Shown here: one piece after another, positions 1 through 8,863 of the stretch
Layout: the number at the start of each line of letters is the position of its first letter
Position numbering within the stretch: the first letter of the stretch is position 1
NCBI RefSeq assembly: GCF_014207095.1
Contig: NZ_JACHBG010000004.1
Coordinates: 186,001-250,000, forward strand
DNA length: 64,000 bases
Source of the DNA: Martinezella lusitana
GTDB lineage: Bacteria > Pseudomonadota > Alphaproteobacteria > Rhizobiales > Rhizobiaceae
Direction: 5' to 3'
The notes under the pieces: model-generated
Databases searched by the model: none
Seen by the model: the letters and a program-made list of their open reading frames with translations, nothing else
What the model was told of the DNA's origin: nothing
Made by a program: the position numbers and the translations under genes

Positions 1-1
1 C

Positions 2-583
2 GGAACAGGGCTTTACTTCAAGGCGCTGACGGGTGGTCTTTCGGATATGCCTTCTATCCCCTCCGGGATTCGCGGTCGTCTGCGCGCGCGATTGCTGGCG
101 GAGGGAGCCGAGGTCCTGCACCGCGAGCTTTCAGGTCGCGACGAACCCATGGCTGCGAGCCTCAACCCTCAGGACGGTCAGCGCATCGTCCGCGCTCTGG
201 AAGTCATCGAAGCGACAGGCCAGTCGATAGCCGCCTTTCAAGGCAAGGCGGGGCCTGTCGTGATTGATCCCGAGCGTGCGCGGAAGATCATCGTGCTGCC
301 TGATCGTGAGGTGTTGCATCAACGCATCAACGGCCGTTTCGAGAAGATGCTTGCAATGGGCGCGGAGGAAGAAGTCCGATCTCTTCTGGCGCTGGAATTG
401 TCAGTTGAGATGCCGGTGATGAAGGCGATCGGCGTATCGCAGATCGCTGCCATGCTGAAGGGGGAGATGGCGCGCGCCGCCGTTCTTGAAACCGGAGCTG
501 CGGCAACGCGGCAATATGCCAAACGGCAGATGACGTGGTTTCGCAATCAGATGGACGAGAGTTGGGAGCGCCTCAGCCCTTGA
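2..583 (+). CDS. miaA: tRNA dimethylallyltransferase MiaA, C-terminal part (5' end outside window)
   Basis: The frame is open from the left edge, so the gene begins upstream; about 193 C-terminal residues are visible. The family transfers a dimethylallyl group to A37 of tRNAs that read UNN codons. Visible family signatures are GTGLYFKALTGGLSD at the edge, LNPQDGQRIVRALEV in the middle, MKAIGVSQIAAML and the C-terminal RQYAKRQMTWFRNQ. The gene ends 9 bp from the convergent HerA-like gene and no strong terminator is visible between them. The missing N-terminus would carry the P-loop. Confidence 0.93.
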   Translation, partial: GTGLYFKALTGGLSDMPSIPSGIRGRLRARLLAEGAEVLHRELSGRDEPMAASLNPQDGQRIVRALEVIEATGQSIAAFQGKAGPVVIDPERARKIIVLPDREVLHQRINGRFEKMLAMGAEEEVRSLLALELSVEMPVMKAIGVSQIAAMLKGEMARAAVLETGAAATRQYAKRQMTWFRNQMDESWERLSP

Positions 584-592
584 CTTGAGGGG

Positions 593-2680
593 TCAGTCCT
601 TTTCGTAGAGGCTGCTCAACGGCTTCTTCAGGATACTGTCCCGAAGTGAAAGGCCCGGTTCTCGCCGCGGGGATGGCGATGTTTCCCTGATCGGGGCGGG
701 GCGCGCGATGGATGCCGTATCCTCGCTGCGGAATTCCCGGCGCAGCTCCGCAAGCCTGCTGTCGAGTGATGTCGGTGTCGATGCAGCAGGCTGTGCGCTT
801 GCGGCACGGGGCAGCATATCCGGACGATAGGGTTCGTTTAGAGATGTCTCGGCGTCCGCCGTGCGCCAGCCAGCCTGTTCCTCGGACATGCCGCCGGGAT
901 TGCTCCTGACATCGGCGGCGAATTCACTTGCGGTGCTGTAGCTTTGTTGCAGGGCGCTGATGTCAGGACCGGACGTGGCGCGCATGCGGTTGACGATGGT
1001 GCGCAGGTCGACCGTGTCGGGCGATTCCTCGCTCATTTTGGTCAGAGCGCCACTGGCCTTCGGCACCAGCTGTTCGTCGACGCGCGAGAAGCGCATGCGC
1101 ATCGGCACGGCGATGGCCGCACCGAAGGCGATCGCTTCGCCATTACCGATCGATGAGAGGAAGCTGGTCGTCGAGATCGACGAATTCGGTATGGCCGAGC
1201 GAATGATTTCCTGGTCGTGATCGTTGGCGAGACGCATGGCGAAAAGCGTCGAACACTGCGAGAGAATCGTCTGGTCTAGTTCGCCAGGACGCTGGGTTAT
1301 GATCCCGAGCGAGACGCCGTATTTGCGTCCTTCCTTCGCGATGCGGGCAATGGCCTGACGCGTCGGGAAGAATCCGAGGCTCTGATCGGCCGGGATATAG
1401 CGGTGTGCCTCCTCGCAGACGACGAGCATATGGATCGCGCCGTCGCTCCAAAGCGCCAACTCGAATGCCATGCGGCACAACACCGAGGCGACGGAGTTGA
1501 TGACTTCCGACGGGATTCCGGCGAGCTGGAAGGTGCAGATCGGCTTTCCATCGCCCGGAATGCGGAAAATCTTGGCGATGGTCTCCATGATCGTGTCGGT
1601 GATCGTATTGTTGGAGAACATAAAGTGGTAGCGCGGATCGTTGATCGCGGAGATGATGCGCATCTTCAAGGAGCGCAGATGCGGTTTTTCCTGGCGGCCT
1701 TCCAGCCGGCCGATGCGCTCGTCGATCAGCGCCAGCAGATCGGCCATGCGATAGGGCAGCGGAGTGTCCGCCGTCACGGACGCCTTATCTGCCTGACGGC
1801 GCATGACACCCGAGTCGCTTCCGCGAAAGGCGCGCTTTGCTTCCGGAATGAGATCGCGCAGCGCATCCAGCTCCTCCGGCACTGCCGGGCGGCCGCGGAA
1901 GACGACTTCGCCGAATTCCTCCAGCCGCATCAGCCAGAAGGGCAGGTCGAGCGTATCTGTATCGATGACAACTGCATGCCGGGGAAAAGCGGCGGCGAAT
2001 TCATTATGCGGATCGAGGATCAGCACCCGTAGCTTCGGGTCCGCGCTTATCGCCTTGTGCAATAGCAACGAGACGGCTGTCGACTTGCCGACGCCGGTCG
2101 AACCGACGACGGCAAAGTGCTTCGAGAGCATGGAGGGAATATGGATGGTGGCGTCGATGCTTGTGTCTTGCGTCAGCTTGCCGACAACGCAGCTATTGCT
2201 TTTGCCCGCATCGAAAATGCGCATCAGATCGCTGGCGCGGATGCGATGCGCGATGGCACCGAGATAGGGGTAGGCGGAGATGCCGCTGGAGAATTCCTCA
2301 CGGCCATCGGGCTCGACGCGAACTTCACCCAGCAACTCAACCTCGATGCGGAAGAGGTTGTCTTGCCCTTCGCCCCAGCCGACGCCGTTTGTGTTCATCG
2401 AATAAACCAGGGCAGCAACGCGATTCTTCCCGACGCTGATGGAAATCAGCTTTCCGACTGACCAGAGTTCGGTCAGGTCGGTACCGCCCGCTTCTGCAAC
2501 AGCTGCAATCGTCGCTTTGGAACCGCTACACGCGACGACACGGCCGAGGAATCGATTTCCCGGCGTCAGTTTATCGCGGCGATCAAAATCTCCCGCTTTG
2601 CCTGATGTCTGCAGATCGTTATTGAGCAAAAGGTTACCCCAAGCGCTAGATGTTGGAGCATAGAGGCGGTGGCTTAACAA
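593..2680 (-). CDS. HerA-like / DUF87 ATP-binding protein
   Basis: This is a hexameric-translocase-type ATPase of the HerA/FtsK superfamily, in which ATP hydrolysis drives DNA movement. Visible are an N-terminal beta-barrel-like HAS region (GRVVACSGSKATI, LWSVGKLISISVG), Walker A GSTGVGKSTAVSLLL near residue 190, LILDPHNEF shortly after it, and a Walker-B-like stretch MLVVCEEAHRYIP followed by EGRKYGVSLGIITQRP. The C-terminal ~130 residues are low complexity (Pro/Ser/Arg/Ala) and look disordered. The start is uncertain: the frame opens with TTG at 2680 without a clear ribosome site, and TTG at 2629 is an alternative. HerA usually works with NurA or another nuclease, but no nuclease gene adjoins it. 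It is divergent from ilvB and convergent with miaA. Confidence 0.85.
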   Translation of the reverse strand: MLSHRLYAPTSSAWGNLLLNNDLQTSGKAGDFDRRDKLTPGNRFLGRVVACSGSKATIAAVAEAGGTDLTELWSVGKLISISVGKNRVAALVYSMNTNGVGWGEGQDNLFRIEVELLGEVRVEPDGREEFSSGISAYPYLGAIAHRIRASDLMRIFDAGKSNSCVVGKLTQDTSIDATIHIPSMLSKHFAVVGSTGVGKSTAVSLLLHKAISADPKLRVLILDPHNEFAAAFPRHAVVIDTDTLDLPFWLMRLEEFGEVVFRGRPAVPEELDALRDLIPEAKRAFRGSDSGVMRRQADKASVTADTPLPYRMADLLALIDERIGRLEGRQEKPHLRSLKMRIISAINDPRYHFMFSNNTITDTIMETIAKIFRIPGDGKPICTFQLAGIPSEVINSVASVLCRMAFELALWSDGAIHMLVVCEEAHRYIPADQSLGFFPTRQAIARIAKEGRKYGVSLGIITQRPGELDQTILSQCSTLFAMRLANDHDQEIIRSAIPNSSISTTSFLSSIGNGEAIAFGAAIAVPMRMRFSRVDEQLVPKASGALTKMSEESPDTVDLRTIVNRMRATSGPDISALQQSYSTASEFAADVRSNPGGMSEEQAGWRTADAETSLNEPYRPDMLPRAASAQPAASTPTSLDSRLAELRREFRSEDTASIARPAPIRETSPSPRREPGLSLRDSILKKPLSSLYEKD

Positions 2681-2748
2681 AATCCTGTCGGTCAGCCCCG
2701 CATTTTATAGGGTTCGCGTGGCGCCGCGATTTTTTATTGCTTCACGCG

Positions 2749-2777
2749 TTGACGCTTCGAAATTTTCTGTCTATCAA
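2749..2777 (+). promoter_or_regulatory. Predicted sigma-70 promoter of the ilv leader
   Basis: The -35 box TTGACG (2749-2754) and -10 box TATCAA (2772-2777) are separated by exactly 17 bp. Transcription should begin at about 2783-2785, immediately before the leader ATG at 2786. Transcript ends were not measured. Confidence 0.6.
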
Positions 2778-2785
2778 TTCGGCCC

Positions 2786-2842
2786 ATGAAAAACTCGATT
2801 ATTCTTATCGTGGTGGGAAGGCGCATGGGCAGGATGGTGTAA
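2786..2842 (+). CDS. ilvBH leader peptide (18 aa)
   Basis: The peptide reads MKNSIILIVVGRRMGRMV and is followed by TAA. Codons 5-10 are Ile-Ile-Leu-Ile-Val-Val, six consecutive branched-chain codons, as expected of a ribosome-sensed attenuator for acetolactate synthase. There is no Shine-Dalgarno sequence before it, and the promoter at 2749-2777 puts the 5' end within about 3 nt of the ATG, so translation would be leaderless or nearly so. The last codons and stop overlap the first arm of the 2821-2868 hairpin, so the position of the ribosome decides whether that hairpin forms. Known parallel: the rhizobial trp leader is also translated from an AUG at or next to the transcript 5' end. Confidence 0.8.
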   Translation: MKNSIILIVVGRRMGRMV

Positions 2843-2868
2843 CCGTCCGGCGATAGCCACCCATGCGC
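2821..2868 (+). promoter_or_regulatory. ilv attenuator, upstream pairing hairpin
   Basis: GCGCATGGG (2821-2829) pairs perfectly with CCCATGCGC (2860-2868). The first arm lies in leader-peptide codons 12-15, so a ribosome covering it would free the second arm. The second arm ends 8 nt before the terminator stem, consistent with alternative structures. The exact antiterminator pairing was not computed. Confidence 0.6.
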
Positions 2869-2876
2869 TAGATGAC

Positions 2877-2900
2877 AGGCTCCCTAAGGGGCCTTTTTTT
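2877..2900 (+). terminator. ilvBH attenuator terminator
   Basis: AGGCTCC (2877-2883) pairs with GGGGCCT (2888-2894), with one G-U pair, across a short CTAA-type loop, and a run of seven T follows (2894-2900). It ends about 57 bp before the ilvB start. This is a textbook intrinsic terminator located between leader peptide and structural gene. Confidence 0.8.
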
Positions 2901-2957
2901 ATGCCCGAAATCGAGATTTCACCTTTCCAAACCTCCAGCAGATAGCGGAACAAACGT

Positions 2958-4751
2958 ATGACCGGCACAGATAATCAGGCGAGCGGCAATCGAATGACAG
3001 GCGCGGAGATCGTGTTGCAGGCGCTCAAGGACAATGGCGTCGAACACATCTTCGGTTATCCGGGCGGCGCCGTGCTTCCGATCTACGATGAGATTTTCCA
3101 GCAGGACGACATCAAGCATATTCTCGTTCGACACGAGCAGGGCGCCGGCCACGCGGCCGAAGGCTATGCCCGCTCCACCGGCAAGGTCGGCGTCATGCTG
3201 GTTACTTCCGGTCCGGGCGCGACCAATGCCGTCACGCCGCTGCAGGATGCCTTGATGGATTCCATCCCGCTCGTCTGCCTGACGGGCCAGGTTCCGACGT
3301 CGCTGATCGGCTCGGACGCTTTCCAGGAATGCGATACGGTCGGCATCACACGGCCCTGCACCAAGCACAACTGGCTGGTCAAGGACGTCAACCAGCTGGC
3401 CGCCGTTATTCATGAAGCCTTCCGCATCGCGCAGACCGGCCGTCCTGGTCCTGTTGTCGTCGATATTCCGAAGGACGTTCAGTTCGCCACCGGTACCTAT
3501 ACGCCGCCGGAAGCGCATGACGCTCAGAAGAGCTACCAGCCAAAGGTTCAGGGCGATCTCAACAAGATCACCCAGGCGATCGAACTGATGAAGAATGCAC
3601 GTCAGCCGGTCATCTATTCCGGCGGCGGTGTCGTCAACTCCGGTCCGGAAGCTTCCAGGCTGCTGCGCGAACTCGTCGAGCTGACAGGTTTCCCGATCAC
3701 TTCGACGCTGATGGGCCTCGGCGCTTATCCGGCTTCGGGCAAGAACTGGCTCGGCATGCTCGGCATGCATGGTTCTTACGAAGCCAACATGGCGATGCAT
3801 GATTGCGATGTCATGGTCTGTATCGGCGCGCGCTTCGACGACCGCATTACCGGCCGCCTCAATGCCTTTTCGCCGAATTCGAAGAAAATCCATATCGACA
3901 TCGATCCGTCGTCGATAAACAAGAACGTTCACGTCGATATCGGCATCCTCGGCGATGTCGGCAATGTTCTGGAAGACATGGTTCGCCTGTGGCGGGCTCT
4001 GCCGCAAAAGCCGGCGGCGGATCGGCTTGGCGACTGGTGGGGGAACATCGCTCGCTGGCGCGCGCGCAATTCCTTCGCCTACAAGCCGAGTGATGACGTC
4101 ATCATGCCGCAATATGCGATCCAGCGTCTCTATGAGCTGACGAAGCATCGCGACACCTACATCACGACGGAAGTCGGCCAGCACCAGATGTGGGCAGCGC
4201 AGTTCTATGGTTTCGAACAGCCGAACCGCTGGATGACCTCGGGCGGCCTCGGTACTATGGGCTATGGCCTGCCGGCGGCGCTCGGCGTTCAGATCGCTCA
4301 TCCGGAAAGCCTGGTCATCGACATTGCCGGTGACGCCTCGATCCAGATGTGCATTCAGGAAATGTCTGCGGCAATCCAGCACGACGCGCCGATCAAGATC
4401 TTCATCCTGAACAACCAGTATATGGGCATGGTTCGCCAGTGGCAGCAACTGCTGCACGGCAACCGCCTGTCCAATTCCTATACGGAAGCGATGCCTGATT
4501 TCGTCAAGCTGGCTGAAGCCTATGGCGCCGTTGGCCTGCGCTGCGAAAAGCCGGGCGAACTCGATGCCGCCATTCAGGAAATGATCGACGTCAAGAAGCC
4601 CGTCATTTTCGATTGCCGCGTAGCCAATCTCGCCAACTGCTTCCCGATGATCCCTTCGGGCAAGGCGCATAACGAAATGCTTCTGCCTGATGAAGCGACC
4701 GATGAGGCCGTCGCCAACGCCATCGACGCCAAGGGGCGCGCGCTGGTTTGA
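2958..4751 (+). CDS. ilvB: Acetolactate synthase large (catalytic) subunit
   Basis: This ThDP-dependent enzyme condenses two pyruvates to acetolactate, or pyruvate with 2-oxobutyrate, the first common step of valine, leucine and isoleucine synthesis. Length (597 aa) is normal. Visible are the ThDP glutamate region RHEQGAGHAAEGYARSTG near residue 57, the central FAD-type domain (QPVIYSGGGVV; IGARFDDRITG), and the ThDP motif GDAS...ILNNQYMGMVRQW near residues 458-490. The start ATG follows AGCGGA. It is preceded by the leader attenuator and followed 85 bp later by the regulatory subunit. The long open frame on the opposite strand here is a GC-bias shadow. Confidence 0.97.
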   Translation: MTGTDNQASGNRMTGAEIVLQALKDNGVEHIFGYPGGAVLPIYDEIFQQDDIKHILVRHEQGAGHAAEGYARSTGKVGVMLVTSGPGATNAVTPLQDALMDSIPLVCLTGQVPTSLIGSDAFQECDTVGITRPCTKHNWLVKDVNQLAAVIHEAFRIAQTGRPGPVVVDIPKDVQFATGTYTPPEAHDAQKSYQPKVQGDLNKITQAIELMKNARQPVIYSGGGVVNSGPEASRLLRELVELTGFPITSTLMGLGAYPASGKNWLGMLGMHGSYEANMAMHDCDVMVCIGARFDDRITGRLNAFSPNSKKIHIDIDPSSINKNVHVDIGILGDVGNVLEDMVRLWRALPQKPAADRLGDWWGNIARWRARNSFAYKPSDDVIMPQYAIQRLYELTKHRDTYITTEVGQHQMWAAQFYGFEQPNRWMTSGGLGTMGYGLPAALGVQIAHPESLVIDIAGDASIQMCIQEMSAAIQHDAPIKIFILNNQYMGMVRQWQQLLHGNRLSNSYTEAMPDFVKLAEAYGAVGLRCEKPGELDAAIQEMIDVKKPVIFDCRVANLANCFPMIPSGKAHNEMLLPDEATDEAVANAIDAKGRALV

Positions 4752-4836
4752 TCGACAGCCCGGGCGTGGCTGATGCTGCGCCCGGGCCGATCTTGCTGGC
4801 CCATCGAACAAGAACCGAGGAAACGGAACAGGAATA

Positions 4837-5409
4837 ATGAACGCACACCTTCAACCCACGGGCTCCGCCTACTTCATTTCGCCCGAAACCGCGGCGGCCG
4901 AAAGCCATACGCTTTCAGTACTGGTCGACAACGAGCCCGGCGTTCTCGCCCGCGTCATCGGCCTCTTCTCCGGCCGTGGCTACAACATCGAAAGCCTGAC
5001 CGTCTCGGAGACGGAGCATCAGGCCCATCTGTCGCGCATCACCATCGTCACGCGCGGCACGCCGCAGGTGCTGGAACAGATCAAGGCTCAGCTTGAGCGC
5101 ATCGTTCCCGTTCACCGCGTCGTCGATCTGACCGTACGTGCCCGCGAACTCGGCCAGGAGCGGCCGATCGAGCGCGAAGTGGCGCTGATGAAGGTGATTG
5201 GAAGCGGGGAGACCCGCGCCGAGACGCTGCGGCTGGCGGACGCTTTCCACGCCAAGGTGGTTGACGCGACCGTCGAACATTTCATCCTCGAAATTACCGG
5301 CAAGTCCTCGAAGATCGATCAGTTCATCGCCATCATCAAGCCTCTTGGCCTCATCGAAGTGTGCCGCACCGGCATCGCTGCGATGAACCGCGGCCCGCAG
5401 GGGATGTAA
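4837..5409 (+). CDS. ilvH: Acetolactate synthase small (regulatory) subunit
   Basis: This subunit activates the catalytic subunit and gives valine feedback inhibition. The 190-residue protein has an N-terminal ACT domain (SHTLSVLVDNEPGVLARVIG, then GRGYNIESLTVSETE, about residues 25-100) and the family's C-terminal domain (EVALMKV, VDATVEHFILEITG, IEVCRTGIAAMNRG). The ATG follows AGGAAACGGAACAGGA. It lies in the same operon as ilvB, under the same attenuator. Confidence 0.96.
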   Translation: MNAHLQPTGSAYFISPETAAAESHTLSVLVDNEPGVLARVIGLFSGRGYNIESLTVSETEHQAHLSRITIVTRGTPQVLEQIKAQLERIVPVHRVVDLTVRARELGQERPIEREVALMKVIGSGETRAETLRLADAFHAKVVDATVEHFILEITGKSSKIDQFIAIIKPLGLIEVCRTGIAAMNRGPQGM

Positions 5410-5500
5410 GAGCCTGTATCGTTGACCGGTTCGCAGGCGTCGCTTAATTTCTGCGATGTCCGGTCCGGATTGTCGGCTCTGTTTGCAGCGGGAGTAGAAG

Positions 5501-6532
5501 GTGGCAGTCGTTGCCGGCGAGACTTTGCCTGATATCGGCGAAAAGCCGTGGCATCCGCCGGCGGATATGCCTCTCGGCGCCGCGTTTTTCGTGCGCGGCG
5601 ACTTTCCCTGGCTCGGACATTATTTCGGTTCGCGTAGACTTGCCCCGGCGCTGTCGCCTGGTATAGGCGGCATCGTTTCCTGGGGCGGCCGCGCGCCGGC
5701 GAAAATCGCGGCGAGGATTGCGCGGTTTCGCCGATTGCGCCATTGGCATTTGGAAGACGGTTTCCTGCGGTCCATGGGGCTCGGCAAATCCGGCGCCATT
5801 CCTCTTTCCATCGTTATTGACGATCTCGGCTTGCCGGTCGATGCGGGGCGGCCGTCACGGCTTGAGCGCCTCATTGAAGGTGCGGGAGAGGCGGGAGAGC
5901 TTGGTCGTAGCATTCGTGAGCAGATCGTTCTCAACAAGCTGTCCAAATACAATCATCTTCCCCATCGACCGCCCGACATCGAGCGGACCGGCAAGCGCCG
6001 CATCCTGATGGTCGATCAGGTCGTTGGTGACGTTTCGGTTGGCAGGGCGCTCGGCTCCAAGGCTTCCTTCGAGAAGATGCTTGCCGATGGGTTGGCGAGT
6101 GGCGCGCATTGTATTATTCGCACTCATCCGGATGTCATGGCCGGACTCCGTAAGGGATATCTTACGGATGGTGTTGCCAAGGGCGATGCGGTGCTGCTCG
6201 ACGATGCGGTATCGGTGGCGTCCATTCTCGACGTTGTCGACGAGGTCTGGACGGTCTCGAGCCAGTTCGGCTTCGATGCGCTGCTGCGTGGCATTCCGGT
6301 TCGCTGCTATGCCGCCCCCTTTTATGCCGGCTGGGGTGTGACCGAAGATCGTTTCGGCGTCTACACCAAAGCTGCACTTGCCGGGCGCCGGACGAAGCTG
6401 CGGACGGTCGATCAGATCGCCGCTGCGGCCTTCTCGCTTTATCCGACCTATCGCGATCCGGCCGACTGGCGAGAGATCGACGTCTTCCAGGCAATTGAGC
6501 TGATCGTCGCGCAACAGAAGGCTGCTGCCTGA
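5501..6532 (+). CDS. KpsC/KpsS-like capsule polysaccharide protein, single module
   Basis: The family (Capsule_synth; KpsC and KpsS) contains retaining beta-Kdo glycosyltransferases that build the Kdo linker of lipid-anchored capsules. EDGFLRSMGLG near residue 84, the residue-170 stretch VDQVVGDVSVGRA, RTHPDVMAG near 207 and SSQFGFDALLRGIPVRCY followed by GWGVTED near 250-285 are the signature blocks. KpsC proteins normally have two such modules (~670 aa); this protein has one (343 aa). The start is GTG at 5501, preceded by GGGAGTAGAAG. It stands alone, 91 bp after ilvH, with no other capsule gene in view. Confidence 0.75.
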   Translation: MAVVAGETLPDIGEKPWHPPADMPLGAAFFVRGDFPWLGHYFGSRRLAPALSPGIGGIVSWGGRAPAKIAARIARFRRLRHWHLEDGFLRSMGLGKSGAIPLSIVIDDLGLPVDAGRPSRLERLIEGAGEAGELGRSIREQIVLNKLSKYNHLPHRPPDIERTGKRRILMVDQVVGDVSVGRALGSKASFEKMLADGLASGAHCIIRTHPDVMAGLRKGYLTDGVAKGDAVLLDDAVSVASILDVVDEVWTVSSQFGFDALLRGIPVRCYAAPFYAGWGVTEDRFGVYTKAALAGRRTKLRTVDQIAAAAFSLYPTYRDPADWREIDVFQAIELIVAQQKAAA

Positions 6533-6535
6533 ATC

Positions 6536-7381
6536 CTACAGCATATCCAGCGACTTCTTGCGCGATGGCGGCGGGAAAGCGGCGTCGAGCACTGCCCAAT
6601 CCTCGTCCGTCATGTCGATATCGATGCAGTCGCGATTTTCCTCGATACGCTGCGGGTTTGAAGATTTCGGAATGGCGATCACTCCGTCGCGTTCCAAGAG
6701 AAAGGCGAGGGCGATCTGGGCCGGCGTGGCCTGATAGGTCTTGGCGATGCGGATCAATTCGTGATCGTGAAGCAGGCGACCTTGCTCGATCGGCGAATAG
6801 GCCATGATCGGAATGCTGCGCTCCTGGCACCAAGGCAGTAGGTCGTATTCGATGCCGCGCCGTCCGAGATTGTAGAGCACCTGATTGGTGGCGACATTGC
6901 CGCCGTTCGGCACGGAAAGCAGCTCATCCATATCGTCAACGTCGAAATTCGAGACGCCCCAGGCCTCGATCTTGCCTGCTGCCTTCAATCCTTCGAAAGC
7001 CTCCACCGTCTCCTCAAGCGGGTAGTTTCCCCGCCAATGCAGCAGATAGAGGTCCAGGCGGTCGGTGTTCAGGCGCTTCAGGCTGCGTTCGCAGGCTTCG
7101 ACGGCACCCCTGCGGCTGGCATTGGCCGGATAGACCTTGCTGACCAGGAAAACCTCGTCACGGCGGCCTTCGATCGCTTTGCCGACAATCTCCTCAGAGC
7201 CGCCATCGGCATACATTTCTGCCGTGTCGATCAGCGTCATACCGAGGTCGAGGCCGGTCTTGAGGCTGGTGATCTCGTCTCTGGCCTTGGTGGCGCTCTC
7301 CCCCATGTTCCACGTCCCTTGCCCAAGCGCGGGAACGGCAATGCCGGAGGGAAGGGTGACTGTCGGGATAGGGTCTCGCAT
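6536..7381 (-). CDS. Aldo/keto reductase
   Basis: NADPH-dependent carbonyl reductase of the AKR superfamily (TIM barrel), 281 aa. Visible are [10 protein letters not shown], the catalytic Asp/Tyr region [15 protein letters not shown], the Lys region FLVSKVYP, the His region [21 protein letters not shown] and [13 protein letters not shown]. The ATG at 7381 has GAGGACATGCC before it and fits the family start; a longer frame reaches 7453 but adds unrelated residues. It is convergent with the KpsC-like gene with only 3 bp between stops. The substrate is unknown. Confidence 0.88.
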   Translation of the reverse strand: MRDPIPTVTLPSGIAVPALGQGTWNMGESATKARDEITSLKTGLDLGMTLIDTAEMYADGGSEEIVGKAIEGRRDEVFLVSKVYPANASRRGAVEACERSLKRLNTDRLDLYLLHWRGNYPLEETVEAFEGLKAAGKIEAWGVSNFDVDDMDELLSVPNGGNVATNQVLYNLGRRGIEYDLLPWCQERSIPIMAYSPIEQGRLLHDHELIRIAKTYQATPAQIALAFLLERDGVIAIPKSSNPQRIEENRDCIDIDMTDEDWAVLDAAFPPPSRKKSLDML

Positions 7382-7555
7382 GGCATGTCCTCGGTTTTCA
7401 GAGGCAAGGATAGGTTCATTCCGAGCGATTGCAATCGGCGACCTTGATGTCACCGTGACAATCGTCCTATGGCTTTAGTATTGCCTGCGAACTAATGTCG
7501 GATCGACCATGCGTCGCCGTAGTCTGCGGGGATGAACCACATCATGAGAAGAATT

Positions 7556-7594
7556 TTGGATACCGCCCTTCGTCACATACGGTGTCCAAGGAGG
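7556..7594 (+). promoter_or_regulatory. Hairpin running into the ribosome site of the LysE gene
   Basis: TTGGATACCG (7556-7565) pairs with CGGTGTCCAA (7580-7589) with one G-U pair and a 14-nt loop. The 3' arm shares its last two bases with the AAGGAGG ribosome site (7588-7594) of the gene starting at 7599. It could slow translation initiation or be an operator; no family match is claimed. Confidence 0.4.
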
Positions 7595-7598
7595 CATT

Positions 7599-8192
7599 AT
7601 GGCGCTGGATACATTTCTGGCACTCTTACTTTTTGCATTCACCACATCGATCACGCCTGGGCCGAACAACATGATGTTGTTTGCATCCGGTGTGAACTTC
7701 GGTTTCCGCCGCACCATTCCGCATATGCTCGGCATCGGCGTCGGCTTCCTGTCGCTGCTGCTCGGCGTCGGCCTGGGCCTTGGCGCCGTGCTGCATACCG
7801 TGCCGATACTCTACACCGTGCTGAAATTTGCAGGTGGTGCCTATCTCGTCTGGATCGCGTGGAAGATCGGCACCTCGCGCAGCCTCAGCGAAAGCGAAGG
7901 CTCAGCGCAGCCGATGAGCTTCATGAGCGCCGCCGCCTTCCAATGGGTCAATCCGAAAGCCTGGGTGATGGCAGTCACCGCCATGGCGACCTATACCAAT
8001 GAACAGCTCTACCTCGTCACCGTCCTTCTCGTCGGGCTGGCTTTTGCCGCGGTCAATCTCCCGAGCGTTTCGACCTGGGCCGGCTTCGGCTCGGCGCTGC
8101 GCGACTGGCTCTCCGATCCCGTTCGGCTCAAATGGTTCAACATAACCATGGCCGTCCTGCTGGTACTCAGTCTCTGGCCGATGCTAAAGTAA
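7599..8192 (+). CDS. LysE/RhtB-family amino-acid exporter
   Basis: Inner-membrane exporter of amino acids or related metabolites. The 197-residue protein has about five to six hydrophobic segments and the family N-terminus with [20 protein letters not shown] and [19 protein letters not shown], then [15 protein letters not shown] and [15 protein letters not shown]. The ATG has a strong AAGGAGG site. It precedes the nitrile hydratase genes by 23 bp and may be co-transcribed with them. The real cargo is not predictable. Confidence 0.88.
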   Translation: MALDTFLALLLFAFTTSITPGPNNMMLFASGVNFGFRRTIPHMLGIGVGFLSLLLGVGLGLGAVLHTVPILYTVLKFAGGAYLVWIAWKIGTSRSLSESEGSAQPMSFMSAAAFQWVNPKAWVMAVTAMATYTNEQLYLVTVLLVGLAFAAVNLPSVSTWAGFGSALRDWLSDPVRLKWFNITMAVLLVLSLWPMLK

Positions 8193-8215
8193 CGGGCAAG
8201 AGACAGGAGGCAGCC

Positions 8216-8863
8216 ATGTCGCACGGACACCCGCATGATGACGACGATCACCACCATCACCATCACCATGACAATCACTATTCCGACATGCAGGCGCGGG
8301 TGAAGGCGCTGGAAACGCTGCTGACGGAAAAGGGTTTGATCGACCCGGCGGCGATCGACCGTATCGTCGAGACCTATGAGACGAAGGTCGGGCCGCGCAA
8401 CGGCGCGCAGGTGGTAGCGAAAGCCTGGAGCGATCCCGACTTTGCCGACTGGTTGCGGCGCGACGCGACGGCGGCGATTGCAAGCCTTGGCTTTACCGGG
8501 CGACAGGGCGAGCACATGCGCGCGGTGTTCAACACGCCCGAAACGCATAATCTGATCGTCTGTACGCTTTGCTCCTGCTATCCTTGGGCTGTGCTCGGGC
8601 TGCCGCCGGTCTGGTACAAGGCGCCCGCCTATCGCTCGCGTGCTGTCATCGATCCGCGTGGTGTCCTCGCAGAGTTCGGCCTGACTTTGCCGCAGGAAAC
8701 GAAGATTCGCGTCTGGGATTCGACGGCTGAGCTTCGCTATCTGGTGATCCCGGAGCGTCCTGCCGGTTCCGAAGGCATGGACGAAGGGGCGCTTGCTGAT
8801 CTCGTCAGCCGTGACGCCATGATAGGAACGGCAGTGGCAAAAACGCCAGAGGCTGCGCTATGA
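8216..8863 (+). CDS. nthA: Nitrile hydratase alpha subunit (cobalt type)
   Basis: Nitrile hydratase converts nitriles to amides; the alpha subunit binds the metal. The claw motif VCTLCSC has its ligands at Cys116, Cys119, Ser120 and Cys121, and Thr rather than Ser after the first Cys marks the cobalt class. Length 215 aa is normal. The N-terminus is strikingly metal-binding: HGHPHDDDD followed by seven consecutive His (residues 12-18). The start is ATG 8216 with ACAGGAGGCAGCC before it; an upstream in-frame start would overlap the LysE gene. It overlaps the beta subunit by 4 bp (ATGA). Confidence 0.94.
   Translation: MSHGHPHDDDDHHHHHHHDNHYSDMQARVKALETLLTEKGLIDPAAIDRIVETYETKVGPRNGAQVVAKAWSDPDFADWLRRDATAAIASLGFTGRQGEHMRAVFNTPETHNLIVCTLCSCYPWAVLGLPPVWYKAPAYRSRAVIDPRGVLAEFGLTLPQETKIRVWDSTAELRYLVIPERPAGSEGMDEGALADLVSRDAMIGTAVAKTPEAAL

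Noticed and set aside
593..2680. HerA-based phage defence system
   Set aside because: No nuclease, Sir2 or other effector gene is adjacent and the flanks are housekeeping genes.
2919..4811. A 630-codon open frame on the minus strand opposite ilvB
   Set aside because: It is Arg/Asp/His-rich with no family features and mirrors the GC-biased codon pattern of ilvB; a shadow frame.
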